In this document: piece by piece, positions 6,949 to 12,654 of the stretch
Numbering within the stretch: the stretch's first letter is position 1
Layout: each line of letters begins with the position of its first letter
Assembly (NCBI GenBank): GCA_944384285.1
Contig: CALWSX010000193.1
Coordinates: forward strand, 1-12,654
Direction of reading: 5' to 3'
DNA: 12,654 nt
Source: an uncultured Lachnospiraceae bacterium
GTDB lineage: Bacteria; Bacillota; Clostridia; Lachnospirales; Anaerotignaceae
Position numbers and translations under genes: made by a program
Notes under the pieces: generated by a model
What the model was told of the DNA's origin: nothing
Database searches by the model: none
What the model saw: the letters and a program-made list of their open reading frames with translations, nothing else

Positions 6949-8106
6949 ATGAGCCCAAAAAACAACAGTGGCGACAATGAGCATCGTTTTATAAAGTTTT
7001 CTTCTTTGCAAAACGGATCGAATAATGATAAAAAAGCTTCTTCTGGTGACAGAAAAAAAGCTCCATCATCTAATTTGCCGGCTCGCAATTATAAATATAA
7101 ATCAGCAAATACAGATTTAGGTACAAAAACTAATACAAGTCAAATAAAAAAGAAACCAAAAACAATAAAAAATAAACGTAAGTGTTACAGTATTGTGATT
7201 GTTGTATGGGGTAGAGTATTAACTTTCTGGCTTTTTATCAGAAAAAATGGGTATGCTGTAACAATAGGGGAAAAAGAACTTGGGATTATAAAAAAAGAAA
7301 AGAATATTGAAGAAGACATTATGTCCACTGTTAAAGCTCAGATAGAGACAGAAAGGGGAACAACAATTCAATTTGTTGATGAAGTTAAATTTACACCTGT
7401 GCGTATAAAATCAAAGGCTGCGACAACTGATTATATTATTACAGAAATAAGAAATAATGTGGCTTATAATGTTTCTGCGGCAGTTATTGTTGTAGATGGG
7501 AACGATGCTGCAGTTGTAAATAATAAAACAGAGGCAGAAACACTTCTTAATGAAATTATAGACGAATATATTCCTGAAGGATCTAAAATAGACAGAGAAA
7601 AATCGGGATTTGTACAAACTGTAGAAGTAGTTGAAAAATTTGTTGATTCTTCTGAGATATCTACCCCGGAACAGGTTAAGGAAAAATTTCTTTCCGGGAA
7701 TAAAGTTATAAAACCATATACTGTGCAAAGAGGGGATACCCTTTCAAAAATTGCCGCAGAAAGAGATATGGAATATAAAGAAATACTTGATTTAAATCCT
7801 ACAGTTACAGAAAAAACTCTTATAGCAGGACATCAGATAAGTGTTTACCAGCTTGTACCTTTCTTATCAGTTAGAACAACTGAGACAGTATCATTTATAG
7901 AAAAAGAATTAAAGAAAGTGGAATACAGAGATGATTCATCTTTGAAAAAAGGAACACAAAAAGTTATACAGCAAGGAAAAGATGGTCAAAAGGAAGTTAT
8001 TTCTCAGATTATAAGAGTTAATGGATTTGAAGAATCATCTCAAGTTATTGAAGAAAAGATACTTGTAGAACCTGTTACAGAGATTATTGCAGTTGGAACA
8101 GCTTAA
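6949..8106 (+). CDS. Membrane-anchored LysM-G5 cell-wall-binding protein without catalytic domain
   Basis: This 385-residue envelope protein has a charged, Lys/Ser/Asn-rich cytoplasmic tail (1-78) and a single membrane segment (about 80-98) that contains an Arg. A region of about 155 residues with no recognised domain follows (102-254). Next come a LysM domain (256-300, starting KPYTVQRGDTLSKIAAERDM) and a G5 domain (about 302-383, with RTTETVSFIEKE at its start and VTEIIAVGT at its end). LysM binds peptidoglycan and G5 is a wall or glycan adhesion module. In Clostridia this arrangement is commonly followed by an M23 peptidase domain, but here the stop codon comes two residues after the G5 motif. 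It might recruit a partner or be a shortened peptidase. AAGGAG is nine bases before the ATG; a closer ATG at 6942 opens only a 13-codon frame. It lies 21 bases after the GntR gene. Confidence 0.9.
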   Translation: MSPKNNSGDNEHRFIKFSSLQNGSNNDKKASSGDRKKAPSSNLPARNYKYKSANTDLGTKTNTSQIKKKPKTIKNKRKCYSIVIVVWGRVLTFWLFIRKNGYAVTIGEKELGIIKKEKNIEEDIMSTVKAQIETERGTTIQFVDEVKFTPVRIKSKAATTDYIITEIRNNVAYNVSAAVIVVDGNDAAVVNNKTEAETLLNEIIDEYIPEGSKIDREKSGFVQTVEVVEKFVDSSEISTPEQVKEKFLSGNKVIKPYTVQRGDTLSKIAAERDMEYKEILDLNPTVTEKTLIAGHQISVYQLVPFLSVRTTETVSFIEKELKKVEYRDDSSLKKGTQKVIQQGKDGQKEVISQIIRVNGFEESSQVIEEKILVEPVTEIIAVGTA

Positions 8107-8119
8107 AAGAGGTGATTAT

Positions 8120-8281
8120 TTGAGTAATAAAAAATTCCTGATTATTGCATTATCCTGTTTTTTGGTAGTTTTAATAATTAGTTTTGTATTTTTTATGTTG
8201 GGGGTAAATAATCTTGCACCGTCAAGTCGTGAAAGGATAGATATCCCAAGAGTATTATATGATGGTGAAATAGCTCTATGA
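8120..8281 (+). CDS. 53-residue single-pass membrane protein, unknown function
   Basis: The product has a short basic start (SNKK), one strong membrane helix (about 6-27) and a 26-residue polar tail ending RVLYDGEIAL, predicted to lie outside the cell. No family is recognised. The likely start is a TTG at 8120, because AGAGGTGA lies seven bases before it; the same frame runs back to a TTG at 8087 inside the LysM gene, but no binding site precedes that. It follows the LysM-G5 gene by 13 bases and is the last gene before the terminator, so it is co-transcribed and could be a small partner of the LysM-G5 protein (inference only). Confidence 0.72.
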   Translation: MSNKKFLIIALSCFLVVLIISFVFFMLGVNNLAPSSRERIDIPRVLYDGEIAL

Positions 8282-8284
8282 TAT

Positions 8285-8320
8285 AAAAAACAACACTTTT
8301 TATAAAGTGTTGTTTTTTGT
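8285..8320 (+). terminator. Intrinsic terminator of the ispE operon
   Basis: CAACACTTT (8291-8299) pairs with AAAGTGTTG (8304-8312) around a four-base loop. The stem is flanked by six A before and six T after, which also pair. It starts four bases after the stop codon of the small membrane protein. Confidence 0.93.
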
Positions 8321-8333
8321 TTTATATTTTATA

Positions 8334-8342
8334 TGATATAAT
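8334..8342 (+). promoter_or_regulatory. Extended -10 promoter of the SdpI-like gene
   Basis: TGATATAAT is a perfect extended -10 element. The only -35 candidates are weak T-rich sequences at the end of the preceding terminator, so the call rests on the -10. It lies after the ispE-operon terminator and 37 bases before the ATG, which fits a separate transcript. Confidence 0.6.
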
Positions 8343-8379
8343 TATACAAATATTTTTGTTATGTTTAGGAGGATATAAA

Positions 8380-8751
8380 ATGAATAATAATTTTTATTTT
8401 TATATCGGAATTTTTATTATCCCTTTAATCATGATTTTTTTTGGATTGTTATTTACATTTAAGCCGCCTAGAAAAATTAATTATTTTTATGGATACAGAA
8501 CAAATATGTCTATGAAGAATGAAGAAACATGGTTTTTTGCGCATAAATTTTTAGGTAAATTATGGGCCATATATGGAATTTTAATGGCTTTTATAATAAC
8601 TGTAATTTTATTAATTATTAATAATGTTTATATATTAGAAAGATTTAGTGATAAAATTTGTATTTTAGAAATTATATTTTTAATACTACCTATTATTTTT
8701 ACGGAAAGGGCTTTAAAAAAAGTTTTTGATAAAACAGGAAAAAGAAAATAA
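8380..8751 (+). CDS. SdpI-family membrane protein
   Basis: This 123-residue membrane protein has three predicted helices (about 8-27, 62-82 and 93-108). Between the first two lies the SdpI signature: INYFYGYRTNMSMKNEETW (33-51) followed by AHKFLGKLW (54-62). SdpI of Bacillus subtilis is the immunity protein and signal receptor for the SDP cannibalism toxin, but many family members occur alone and have no known role. No sdpABC-like toxin genes are visible here. The start is set by a strong AGGAGG eight bases before the ATG; an in-frame extension to 8317 overlaps the preceding terminator. The gene is monocistronic, very AT-rich with long T and A runs even by local standards, and framed by terminators on both sides, which could mark an acquired single-gene insertion (inference). 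Confidence 0.85.
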   Translation: MNNNFYFYIGIFIIPLIMIFFGLLFTFKPPRKINYFYGYRTNMSMKNEETWFFAHKFLGKLWAIYGILMAFIITVILLIINNVYILERFSDKICILEIIFLILPIIFTERALKKVFDKTGKRK

Positions 8752-8753
8752 AA

Positions 8754-8780
8754 AACCGATGAATTTTAAATTCATCGGTT
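8754..8780. terminator. Bidirectional terminator between convergent genes
   Basis: AACCGATGAATT (8754-8765) pairs perfectly with 8769-8780 over a three-base loop. Plus-strand reading is followed by a T run at about 8785-8790, and minus-strand reading by TTTTT and more T-rich sequence. It serves the SdpI-like gene (stop 3 bases away) and the convergent SEC-C gene. Confidence 0.9.
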
Positions 8781-8788
8781 CTAATTTT

Positions 8789-9436
8789 TTAATTGTCAGA
8801 AGAACCTCTTCCGCAGCAGTTTTTATATTTTTTACCACTTCCGCAAGGACAAGGATCATTTCTTCCGATTTTTTTGATAACATCAGGTTTTTTACGAAGT
8901 TCACTGATATCTTTTTTTCTTAAATCTTTCATTTCATATTCAACAAGTGAGTTTCCGTATTCTGTCCAAAGTCTTGAAACATAAACAATTTCTGAAATAT
9001 GTCCATAGATTTTAATTTTTTCTTCATAAGAACGGAATTTTATTCCTTTCCCTTCAAAGAATTTATCAAGCATAGGAATATCAGGAATATTCATGATGAA
9101 ATAATGAATATCTCTAAGAATATTATCAATTTCTTCTTTTGTTTTTAAAAGTCTTCCAAATGCTATTTCAAGAGATTCATACTGTGGAGTGAATGCAAAA
9201 TAATCAATTCCGTCGCAAAGAGTAATAAGTTCTTCGTTAAGTATAAGTCTTTCTTTTGTTTTACGTTCATCAATGATTCTGTTTAAAAGTTCAAAACCAT
9301 CTTTGTTAAGTTCTTTATGAATAATAAGACCATCTTTAATAAAGAATTCTTTGTTTTCTTCAGATAATTTTGTAAGAATAGGAACTATTTCTTCATAAGT
9401 AACGTTAATTTTATATACATCACTGCAAAGTTTCAT
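8789..9436 (-). CDS. 3' fragment of the SEC-C gene: longest ATG-started frame
   Basis: This is the part of the interrupted gene that an automatic caller would report: 215 residues from an internal ATG to the stop, ending with the SEC-C Cys ligands (CPC and CC) near the C-terminus. The ATG has only a weak AGGG four to five bases upstream and falls within a continuous coding frame, directly after codons for YYGAFGIRDL. It is therefore more likely an internal Met than a true start. If it is translated, the product would lack the helical N-terminal half. Confidence 0.45.
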   Translation of the reverse strand: MKLCSDVYKINVTYEEIVPILTKLSEENKEFFIKDGLIIHKELNKDGFELLNRIIDERKTKERLILNEELITLCDGIDYFAFTPQYESLEIAFGRLLKTKEEIDNILRDIHYFIMNIPDIPMLDKFFEGKGIKFRSYEEKIKIYGHISEIVYVSRLWTEYGNSLVEYEMKDLRKKDISELRKKPDVIKKIGRNDPCPCGSGKKYKNCCGRGSSDN

Positions 9437-9736
9437 TAAGTCCCTAATACCAAATGCGCCATAGTATACAACAGAAATAACAGCAAGGTCATTAATTTTA
9501 TTTACTGTTTCATGTGCTTTAGCTTCTTCTGAAAAGAAAAAGCTTTCACAAACAGGTTTAATCTCATCTACAGGTAAAACAGTATATTTACCCTGATTAA
9601 GGAAAAGTACAGCAGCAGCTAAAGAAGGATAAGTTTTTGCATCTTTCTGTACTATATCACCGTGTTTAAGTCCGTTTTTATAGGCTTTGTTTAAAAATTC
9701 TACTTCTTGAGGACGAAGTTTTTTAATATAATTTTT

Positions 9737-9928
9737 TTAGTTATCGCCTGTTGTTAAACAATCAAAAATAGCTTTTTCAATTTCTTCTTTTGATTTTTCA
9801 GAAACATCAAGGTTTAATTTTCTTGCAATAATTTTTAATTCTGTAACTCCATATAATGAAAGGACATCTTTAAGAGATGATACCGGTTCATTTTTTAATG
9901 CCTTTTTTGATAATAATTCTAATTCCAT
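9737..9928 (-). CDS. 5' fragment of the SEC-C gene: 63-residue SAP/Rho-N-like domain
   Basis: This fragment is translated from a strong ribosome binding site and ends at the in-frame TAA. It has one helical module of about 40 residues with the pattern L..VLSLYGV.ELK.IARKL...SEKSKEEIEKAI, resembling SAP or Rho N-terminal nucleic-acid-binding folds. It could in principle be a free-standing small protein, but the uninterrupted coding sequence that follows in the same frame makes it more likely the severed N-terminus of the SEC-C protein. Confidence 0.5.
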   Translation of the reverse strand: MELELLSKKALKNEPVSSLKDVLSLYGVTELKIIARKLNLDVSEKSKEEIEKAIFDCLTTGDN

Positions 9929-9954
9929 AACTTCCTCCGCCTTCTTTTAAAAAA

Positions 9955-10815
9955 TTATTGTTCGATTTCATCAGGAGTTTCAAGCGTAATATTACCAAGC
10001 TTACCGCCTCTGAATTCATCGAGGAGTATTTTAGCGCCTCGTAAAGTATCTATTTCCCCGCCACGCATTATAAATCCTCTTTTTTTAGATATTTTTTCCA
10101 AAACTTCATAGTCTTTATCTGTTTCAGAAATTTCAATATTATATCTCGATTGTAATATATTTTCGTCTATACGTCTCAAAATTTTTATAAGTTCATATGA
10201 AACTTCGCATCTGTCAAGAATTTCATCATTTATAGCTCCTGTTGCGGCAAGTTTAAGCCCAACTTCCTGGTTTTCAAATTTAGGCCAAAGTATTCCGGGA
10301 GTATCAAGAAGTTCAAAATCCTTTTTGATTCTAATCCATTGTTTTCCACGGGTTACACCAGGCTTGTCTCCTGTTTTTGCAGTAACTTTTCCTACATATT
10401 TATTAATGAAAGTTGATTTTCCAACATTAGGGATACCAACTATCATGGAACGAATAGGAACAAAAATCCTGCCTCTTTTTTTCTGACTTTCTATTTTGTC
10501 TTTCATTAATTCTTTTGCAACTTCTGTAACGTCTTTTACACCTTTTCCAGAAACAGAGTTTGTAAGAATAACTTTAAAACCTTTGTTTTCAAAATATTCA
10601 GTCCAAATTTTTGTTTGCTTTGGGTCTGCAAGGTCAGACTTGTTTAAAGCTATAATTCTGAATTTATTTTTAGCGAGTTCGTCTATATCTGGATTCTTGC
10701 TGCTGTAAGGTATTCTTGCATCGACAAGTTCAATAACAACATCTACGAGAGATATGTTTTCTTTCATCATACGAACGGTTTTTGTCATATGCCCCGGATA
10801 CCATTGTATATTCAT
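9955..10815 (-). CDS. rbgA: Ribosome biogenesis GTPase RbgA (YlqF)
   Basis: This circularly permuted GTPase is needed for late assembly of the 50S subunit. The 286-residue product matches the family length. The permuted motif order is visible: G4 NKSD (58-61), the G5-like TNSVSGKG (85-92), G1 GIPNVGKS (127-134), G2 PGVT (152-155), G3 DTPG (171-174). The N-terminus MNIQWYPGHM contains His9, the catalytic histidine defined in the B. subtilis protein, and a C-terminal helical domain (about 190-280) contacts rRNA in the family. AAAGGA lies about ten bases before the ATG. The gene follows lepB by 19 bases; clustering with rplS is typical of Firmicutes. In B. subtilis rnhB follows next; here a SEC-C gene occupies that place. 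Confidence 0.97.
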   Translation of the reverse strand: MNIQWYPGHMTKTVRMMKENISLVDVVIELVDARIPYSSKNPDIDELAKNKFRIIALNKSDLADPKQTKIWTEYFENKGFKVILTNSVSGKGVKDVTEVAKELMKDKIESQKKRGRIFVPIRSMIVGIPNVGKSTFINKYVGKVTAKTGDKPGVTRGKQWIRIKKDFELLDTPGILWPKFENQEVGLKLAATGAINDEILDRCEVSYELIKILRRIDENILQSRYNIEISETDKDYEVLEKISKKRGFIMRGGEIDTLRGAKILLDEFRGGKLGNITLETPDEIEQ

Positions 10816-10834
10816 TTTTTATCATTCCTTTTTG

Positions 10835-11392
10835 TTAAAATAATGAAATATTGTTAAAAGGATAAAGTCTTAAGACAACTTTTCCTTCAATATTTTCTTT
10901 TGGTATTGCACCTATTTCCTGTTCTCTGCTGTCAGAGCTTGCATTTCTGTTGTCACCCATGACAAAATAAGAGTTTTCAGGAACGGTATAAGGGTATTCG
11001 GTATTACCTTTTTGAGAGTTAGGTTCTAAAATATAATCTTCCTTTATATATTCGTCATTAATATATAAATCTAAATAATATTCATCGTCTTTTATAGATT
11101 CTTCAAAATTTATTGTATCTCCTGGTGTACCGATAACTCTTTTAATAATATTTTGTTCTTTCATTTTGCTTGTTGTGTATTCACATATTACAATATCATC
11201 TTTTTCAGGTTCTGAGAAAAGATACGCAAGTTTGTTTATAAAAACGATGTCACCATGGGAAAAATTGGGCTCCATAGAGTTTCCTTTTACAGAAACAGGC
11301 GCAAAAACAAAAGTACGTATTAATAATGCGATTAAAATTACAACAATAAATGATATAAGAGTATTATTTTTTAATGATTTCTTTTCTGACAT
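10835..11392 (-). CDS. lepB: Signal peptidase I
   Basis: This membrane-bound serine protease removes signal peptides from exported proteins. The 185-residue product has a short cytoplasmic tail, one membrane helix (about 12-31), then a catalytic domain outside the membrane. Motifs seen are GNSMEPNF with the nucleophile Ser39, the general base Lys84 in IIKRVIGTPGD, and GDNRNASSDSRE (146-157). This single-helix, compact form is the Gram-positive type. GGAGG precedes the ATG with a seven-base gap. It lies between rplS and rbgA, an arrangement common in Clostridia. A terminator-like hairpin immediately before its ribosome binding site suggests that expression from the rplS promoter is partial. 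Confidence 0.97.
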   Translation of the reverse strand: MSEKKSLKNNTLISFIVVILIALLIRTFVFAPVSVKGNSMEPNFSHGDIVFINKLAYLFSEPEKDDIVICEYTTSKMKEQNIIKRVIGTPGDTINFEESIKDDEYYLDLYINDEYIKEDYILEPNSQKGNTEYPYTVPENSYFVMGDNRNASSDSREQEIGAIPKENIEGKVVLRLYPFNNISLF

Positions 11393-11407
11393 TTATGCCT
11401 CCGATAA

Positions 11408-11482
11408 AGAAAAAACTGCTGCAAAAATTAATATATCATTAAACCTTAAAGGTAAAAACAACATATAGACATTTTGCAGCAG
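11408..11482 (-). terminator. Long-loop terminator-like hairpin between rplS and lepB
   Basis: On the minus strand CTGCTGCAAAA (11472-11482) pairs perfectly over 11 bases with its complement at 11416-11426, enclosing a 45-base loop, and is followed by a T run (11408-11415). The loop contains a smaller palindrome (ACCTTAAAGGT, 11443-11453). The T run ends about six bases before the lepB ribosome binding site. It may be the rplS terminator or an attenuator; the large loop is unusual. Confidence 0.6.
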
Positions 11483-11562
11483 CCCTACATTTTTTAAAAT
11501 TAAAGATAAGAAATATAAGGTTATAAACCTAAATTTCAGTTAGACAGGCAAAAGTCCGTCAA

Positions 11563-11907
11563 TTATTTAATCGCTTCTTTAACTTTTGCTCTCTTACCAA
11601 TTCTGTCTCTTAAGTAGAAGAGTTTAGCACGTCTTACAACACCACGTCTTACAACTTCGATAGATTCGATTCTTGGTGAGTGAAGAGGCCATGTTTTTTC
11701 AACACCAACACCTGATGAAAGTCTTCTAACTGTGAAAGTTTCTTTAAGACCGCCACCCTGTCTTTTAATAACGATACCTTCGAAAGCCTGTACTCTTTCT
11801 CTTGTACCTTCAACAATTTTAGCAGATACACGGATTGTATCACCTACGTTAAAAGGTGTAATGTCTTTTTTTAACTGTTCATTTTCGAGTTCTCTGATAA
11901 TATCCAT
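11563..11907 (-). CDS. rplS: 50S ribosomal protein L19
   Basis: The 114-residue product covers the whole bL19 family: an N-terminal helix, FNVGDTIRVSAKIVEGTRER, the conserved VQAFEGIVIKRQGGG, ETFTVRRLSSGVGVEKTWPLHSPRI, and the basic C-terminus RRGVVRRAKLFYLRDRIGKRAKVKE. L19 sits at the subunit interface of the 50S particle. AGGAGG lies ten bases before the ATG. It has its own consensus promoter and a structured leader; a terminator-like hairpin follows. Confidence 0.99.
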   Translation of the reverse strand: MDIIRELENEQLKKDITPFNVGDTIRVSAKIVEGTRERVQAFEGIVIKRQGGGLKETFTVRRLSSGVGVEKTWPLHSPRIESIEVVRRGVVRRAKLFYLRDRIGKRAKVKEAIK

Positions 11908-11930
11908 TTTTAGTTCCTCCTAAATCAACA

Positions 11931-11969
11931 AACGTTCTTGCCGCATCCTTACAGCGGTAGCGGACCGTT
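11931..11969 (-). ncRNA. L19-type ribosomal protein leader (autoregulatory 5' UTR)
   Basis: Read on the minus strand, an outer stem AACG/CGTT (11966-11969 with 11931-11934) encloses an asymmetric internal loop and a hairpin CCGC/GCGG with a nine-base loop TGTAAGGAT. The element is GC-rich compared with its surroundings and lies in the transcribed leader between the rplS promoter and its ribosome binding site. Place, size and shape fit the L19 leader of Firmicutes, which is thought to let excess L19 repress its own mRNA. The structure was drawn by eye. Confidence 0.6.
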
Positions 11970-11986
11970 CTAAGTCATACCATAGA

Positions 11987-12015
11987 ATTATACCATAGGA
12001 GAATATTCATGTCAA
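11987..12015 (-). promoter_or_regulatory. Consensus sigma-A promoter of rplS
   Basis: On the minus strand TTGACA (12010-12015) and TATAAT (11987-11992) both match the consensus exactly, with a 17-base spacer. Transcription would begin near 11980, giving a leader of about 70 bases. It lies 12 bases after the apt stop codon with no terminator between, so read-through from apt is also possible. Confidence 0.93.
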
Positions 12016-12027
12016 TATTAAAGAAAA

Positions 12028-12540
12028 TTAATATTTAACGATAGAAACAACGTCATAATCTTTTAAAAGCTGTCTTCCTTCAAGGAATTCGAGCTCAATA
12101 AAGAATACAAATCCAGCTACAACACCGCCACATTTTTCAACTAATTTTGCAATAGCTTCTGCTGTTCCGCCTGTAGCAAGGAGGTCATCAACGATGATAA
12201 CTCTTTGACCAGGTTTTATAGCGTCTTTATGTATTTCGAGTTTTGAAGTTCCGTATTCAAGGTCATATTCCTGTGAAATGGTTTCTGCCGGAAGTTTTCC
12301 CGGTTTTCTTATAGGGATAAATCCTTTTTTCTCAATGTATGAAATAGGTGTTCCGAAAATAAATCCCCTTGATTCCGGGCCACAAATAAGGTCAAATTCA
12401 AATTCTTTACATGCATTATGCATTTCTTCAATGGCATAAGAAAAAGCTTCTCCATCTTTTAAAACAGTTGTGATATCCCTGAAAATAATACCTTCTTGTG
12501 GGAAATCATTAATTGATCTGATTTTTGATTTTAAATCCAT
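12028..12540 (-). CDS. apt: Adenine phosphoribosyltransferase
   Basis: This cytoplasmic purine-salvage enzyme makes AMP from adenine and PRPP. The 170-residue product has the normal length: the N-terminal IPDFP-like region (IRSINDFPQEGIIFRDITTVL, starting at 8), CGPESRGFIFG (53-63), RKPGKLP (78-84), and the PRPP-binding loop VIIVDDLLATGGT (114-126). AGGAGG lies eight bases before the ATG. It starts 15 bases after recJ; recJ-apt is a conserved Firmicute pair, usually followed by relA, but here followed by rplS. Confidence 0.98.
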   Translation of the reverse strand: MDLKSKIRSINDFPQEGIIFRDITTVLKDGEAFSYAIEEMHNACKEFEFDLICGPESRGFIFGTPISYIEKKGFIPIRKPGKLPAETISQEYDLEYGTSKLEIHKDAIKPGQRVIIVDDLLATGGTAEAIAKLVEKCGGVVAGFVFFIELEFLEGRQLLKDYDVVSIVKY

Positions 12541-12555
12541 AGCAAAAACCTCCTG

Positions 12556-12654
12556 TTAAATAGAATACCTAAAATCTTTAATATTAAGCTGAATATTTCT
12601 TTTTCCGTTAAACTCATTAATAGAAATGGTATAAACTATATTAAGAAATATTCC
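12556..12654 (-). CDS. recJ: Single-stranded-DNA-specific exonuclease RecJ, last 32 codons (5' end outside window)
   Basis: The minus-strand frame from the window edge to the TAA at 12556 encodes 32 residues including VYTISINEFNGKRNIQLNIKD in two adjoining parts (VYTISINEFNGKR, then NIQLNIKDFR). This resembles the C-terminal OB-fold strands of RecJ, where NEWNG-R-x-x-QL-x-x-KDIR is typical. The stop lies 15 bases before the apt ATG, matching the usual recJ-apt order. The fragment is short, so the call rests on motif plus context. Confidence 0.8.
   Translation of the reverse strand, partial: GIFLNIVYTISINEFNGKRNIQLNIKDFRYSI

Larger units (their letters stand above)
8789..9928 (-). pseudogene. 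SEC-C motif protein gene interrupted by an in-frame TAA
   Basis: One reading frame runs from a well-supported ATG at 9928 (GGAGG five bases upstream) to the stop at 8789, broken only by a TAA at 9737-9739. It encodes 63 residues, the stop, then 315 residues. The N-terminal part has a small helical domain like SAP or Rho-N (SSLKDVLSLYGVTELKIIARKLNLDV). The middle (starting KKLRPQEVEFLNKAYKNG after the stop) is an alpha-helical region of unknown role. The C-terminus carries a SEC-C zinc motif (GRNDPCPCGSGKK...CCG), the metal-binding module also found at the end of SecA. The first 100 codons after the TAA are clearly coding but have no ATG, GTG or TTG, so normal re-initiation cannot restore the protein. 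The likely cause is a recent nonsense mutation or a sequence error. The gene lies 26 bases after rbgA and is last in that operon. Confidence 0.75.

Noticed and set aside
8317..8379. In-frame upstream extension of the SdpI-like protein
   Set aside because: It begins within the T run of the preceding terminator and covers the extended -10 promoter; a strong AGGAGG precedes the ATG at 8380.
9437..9736. Separate downstream gene starting at a rare ATT codon just after the TAA
   Set aside because: No ribosome binding site precedes the ATT at 9727, and the frame simply continues the upstream coding sequence; a nonsense interruption is simpler.
11427..11471. Possible weak promoter for lepB inside the loop of the rplS-lepB hairpin (TTGTTT or TTTACC with a TGATAT or TATTAA box)
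   Set aside because: Both boxes match the consensus poorly and AT-rich DNA offers many such pairs; not supported without transcript data.
1..12654. Hidden mobile element, toxin-antitoxin pair, CRISPR array or biosynthetic cluster
   Set aside because: No transposase, integrase, terminal inverted repeats, regularly spaced repeats or cluster enzymes were seen; nearly all bases are covered by ordinary operons.

Overview
The window looks like chromosomal DNA from a low-GC Firmicute, most likely a member of Clostridia. The DNA is strongly AT-rich. Ribosome binding sites are strong (AGGAGG types), promoters are close to the sigma-A consensus with 17-base spacers, and intrinsic terminators separate the transcription units. 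Gene content agrees: a membrane pyrophosphatase, an OGG1-type 8-oxoguanine glycosylase, cofactor-independent phosphoglycerate mutase, the non-mevalonate enzyme IspE, and the Gram-positive clusters recJ-apt and rplS-lepB-rbgA. No phage genes, insertion sequences, CRISPR arrays, tRNAs or rRNAs were seen. TAA ends several intact genes, so the standard bacterial code applies.

Layout. (1) 1-680, plus strand: the 3' end of hppA, a pyrophosphate-driven ion pump, with its terminator. (2) 824-5203, minus strand: an operon transcribed from a clear promoter at 5175-5203. In order of transcription it holds a small acidic protein, a lipoprotein of unknown function, an 8-oxoguanine DNA glycosylase and gpmI, and it ends at the terminator 824-851. 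(3) 5306-8320, plus strand: a divergent operon of ispE, a FadR-type GntR regulator, a membrane-anchored LysM-G5 protein and a 53-residue membrane protein, ending in a strong terminator. (4) 8334-8780, plus strand: a monocistronic SdpI-like membrane protein with its own promoter and a terminator shared with the convergent operon. (5) 8754-12654, minus strand: recJ (3' end), apt, rplS, lepB, rbgA and a SEC-C protein gene. A consensus promoter and an L19-type leader precede rplS, and a long hairpin lies between rplS and lepB.

Most of the window is housekeeping: glycolysis, isoprenoid precursors, purine salvage, base-excision repair, ribosome assembly and protein secretion. No obvious new multigene system is visible. 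The observations most worth a second look are an in-frame TAA that splits the SEC-C protein gene; the LysM-G5 protein, which lacks any catalytic domain; a 14-base perfect palindrome just upstream of the ispE promoter that may be the operator of the GntR regulator in the same operon; a terminator-like hairpin placed directly in front of the lepB ribosome binding site; and an orphan SdpI-type gene.
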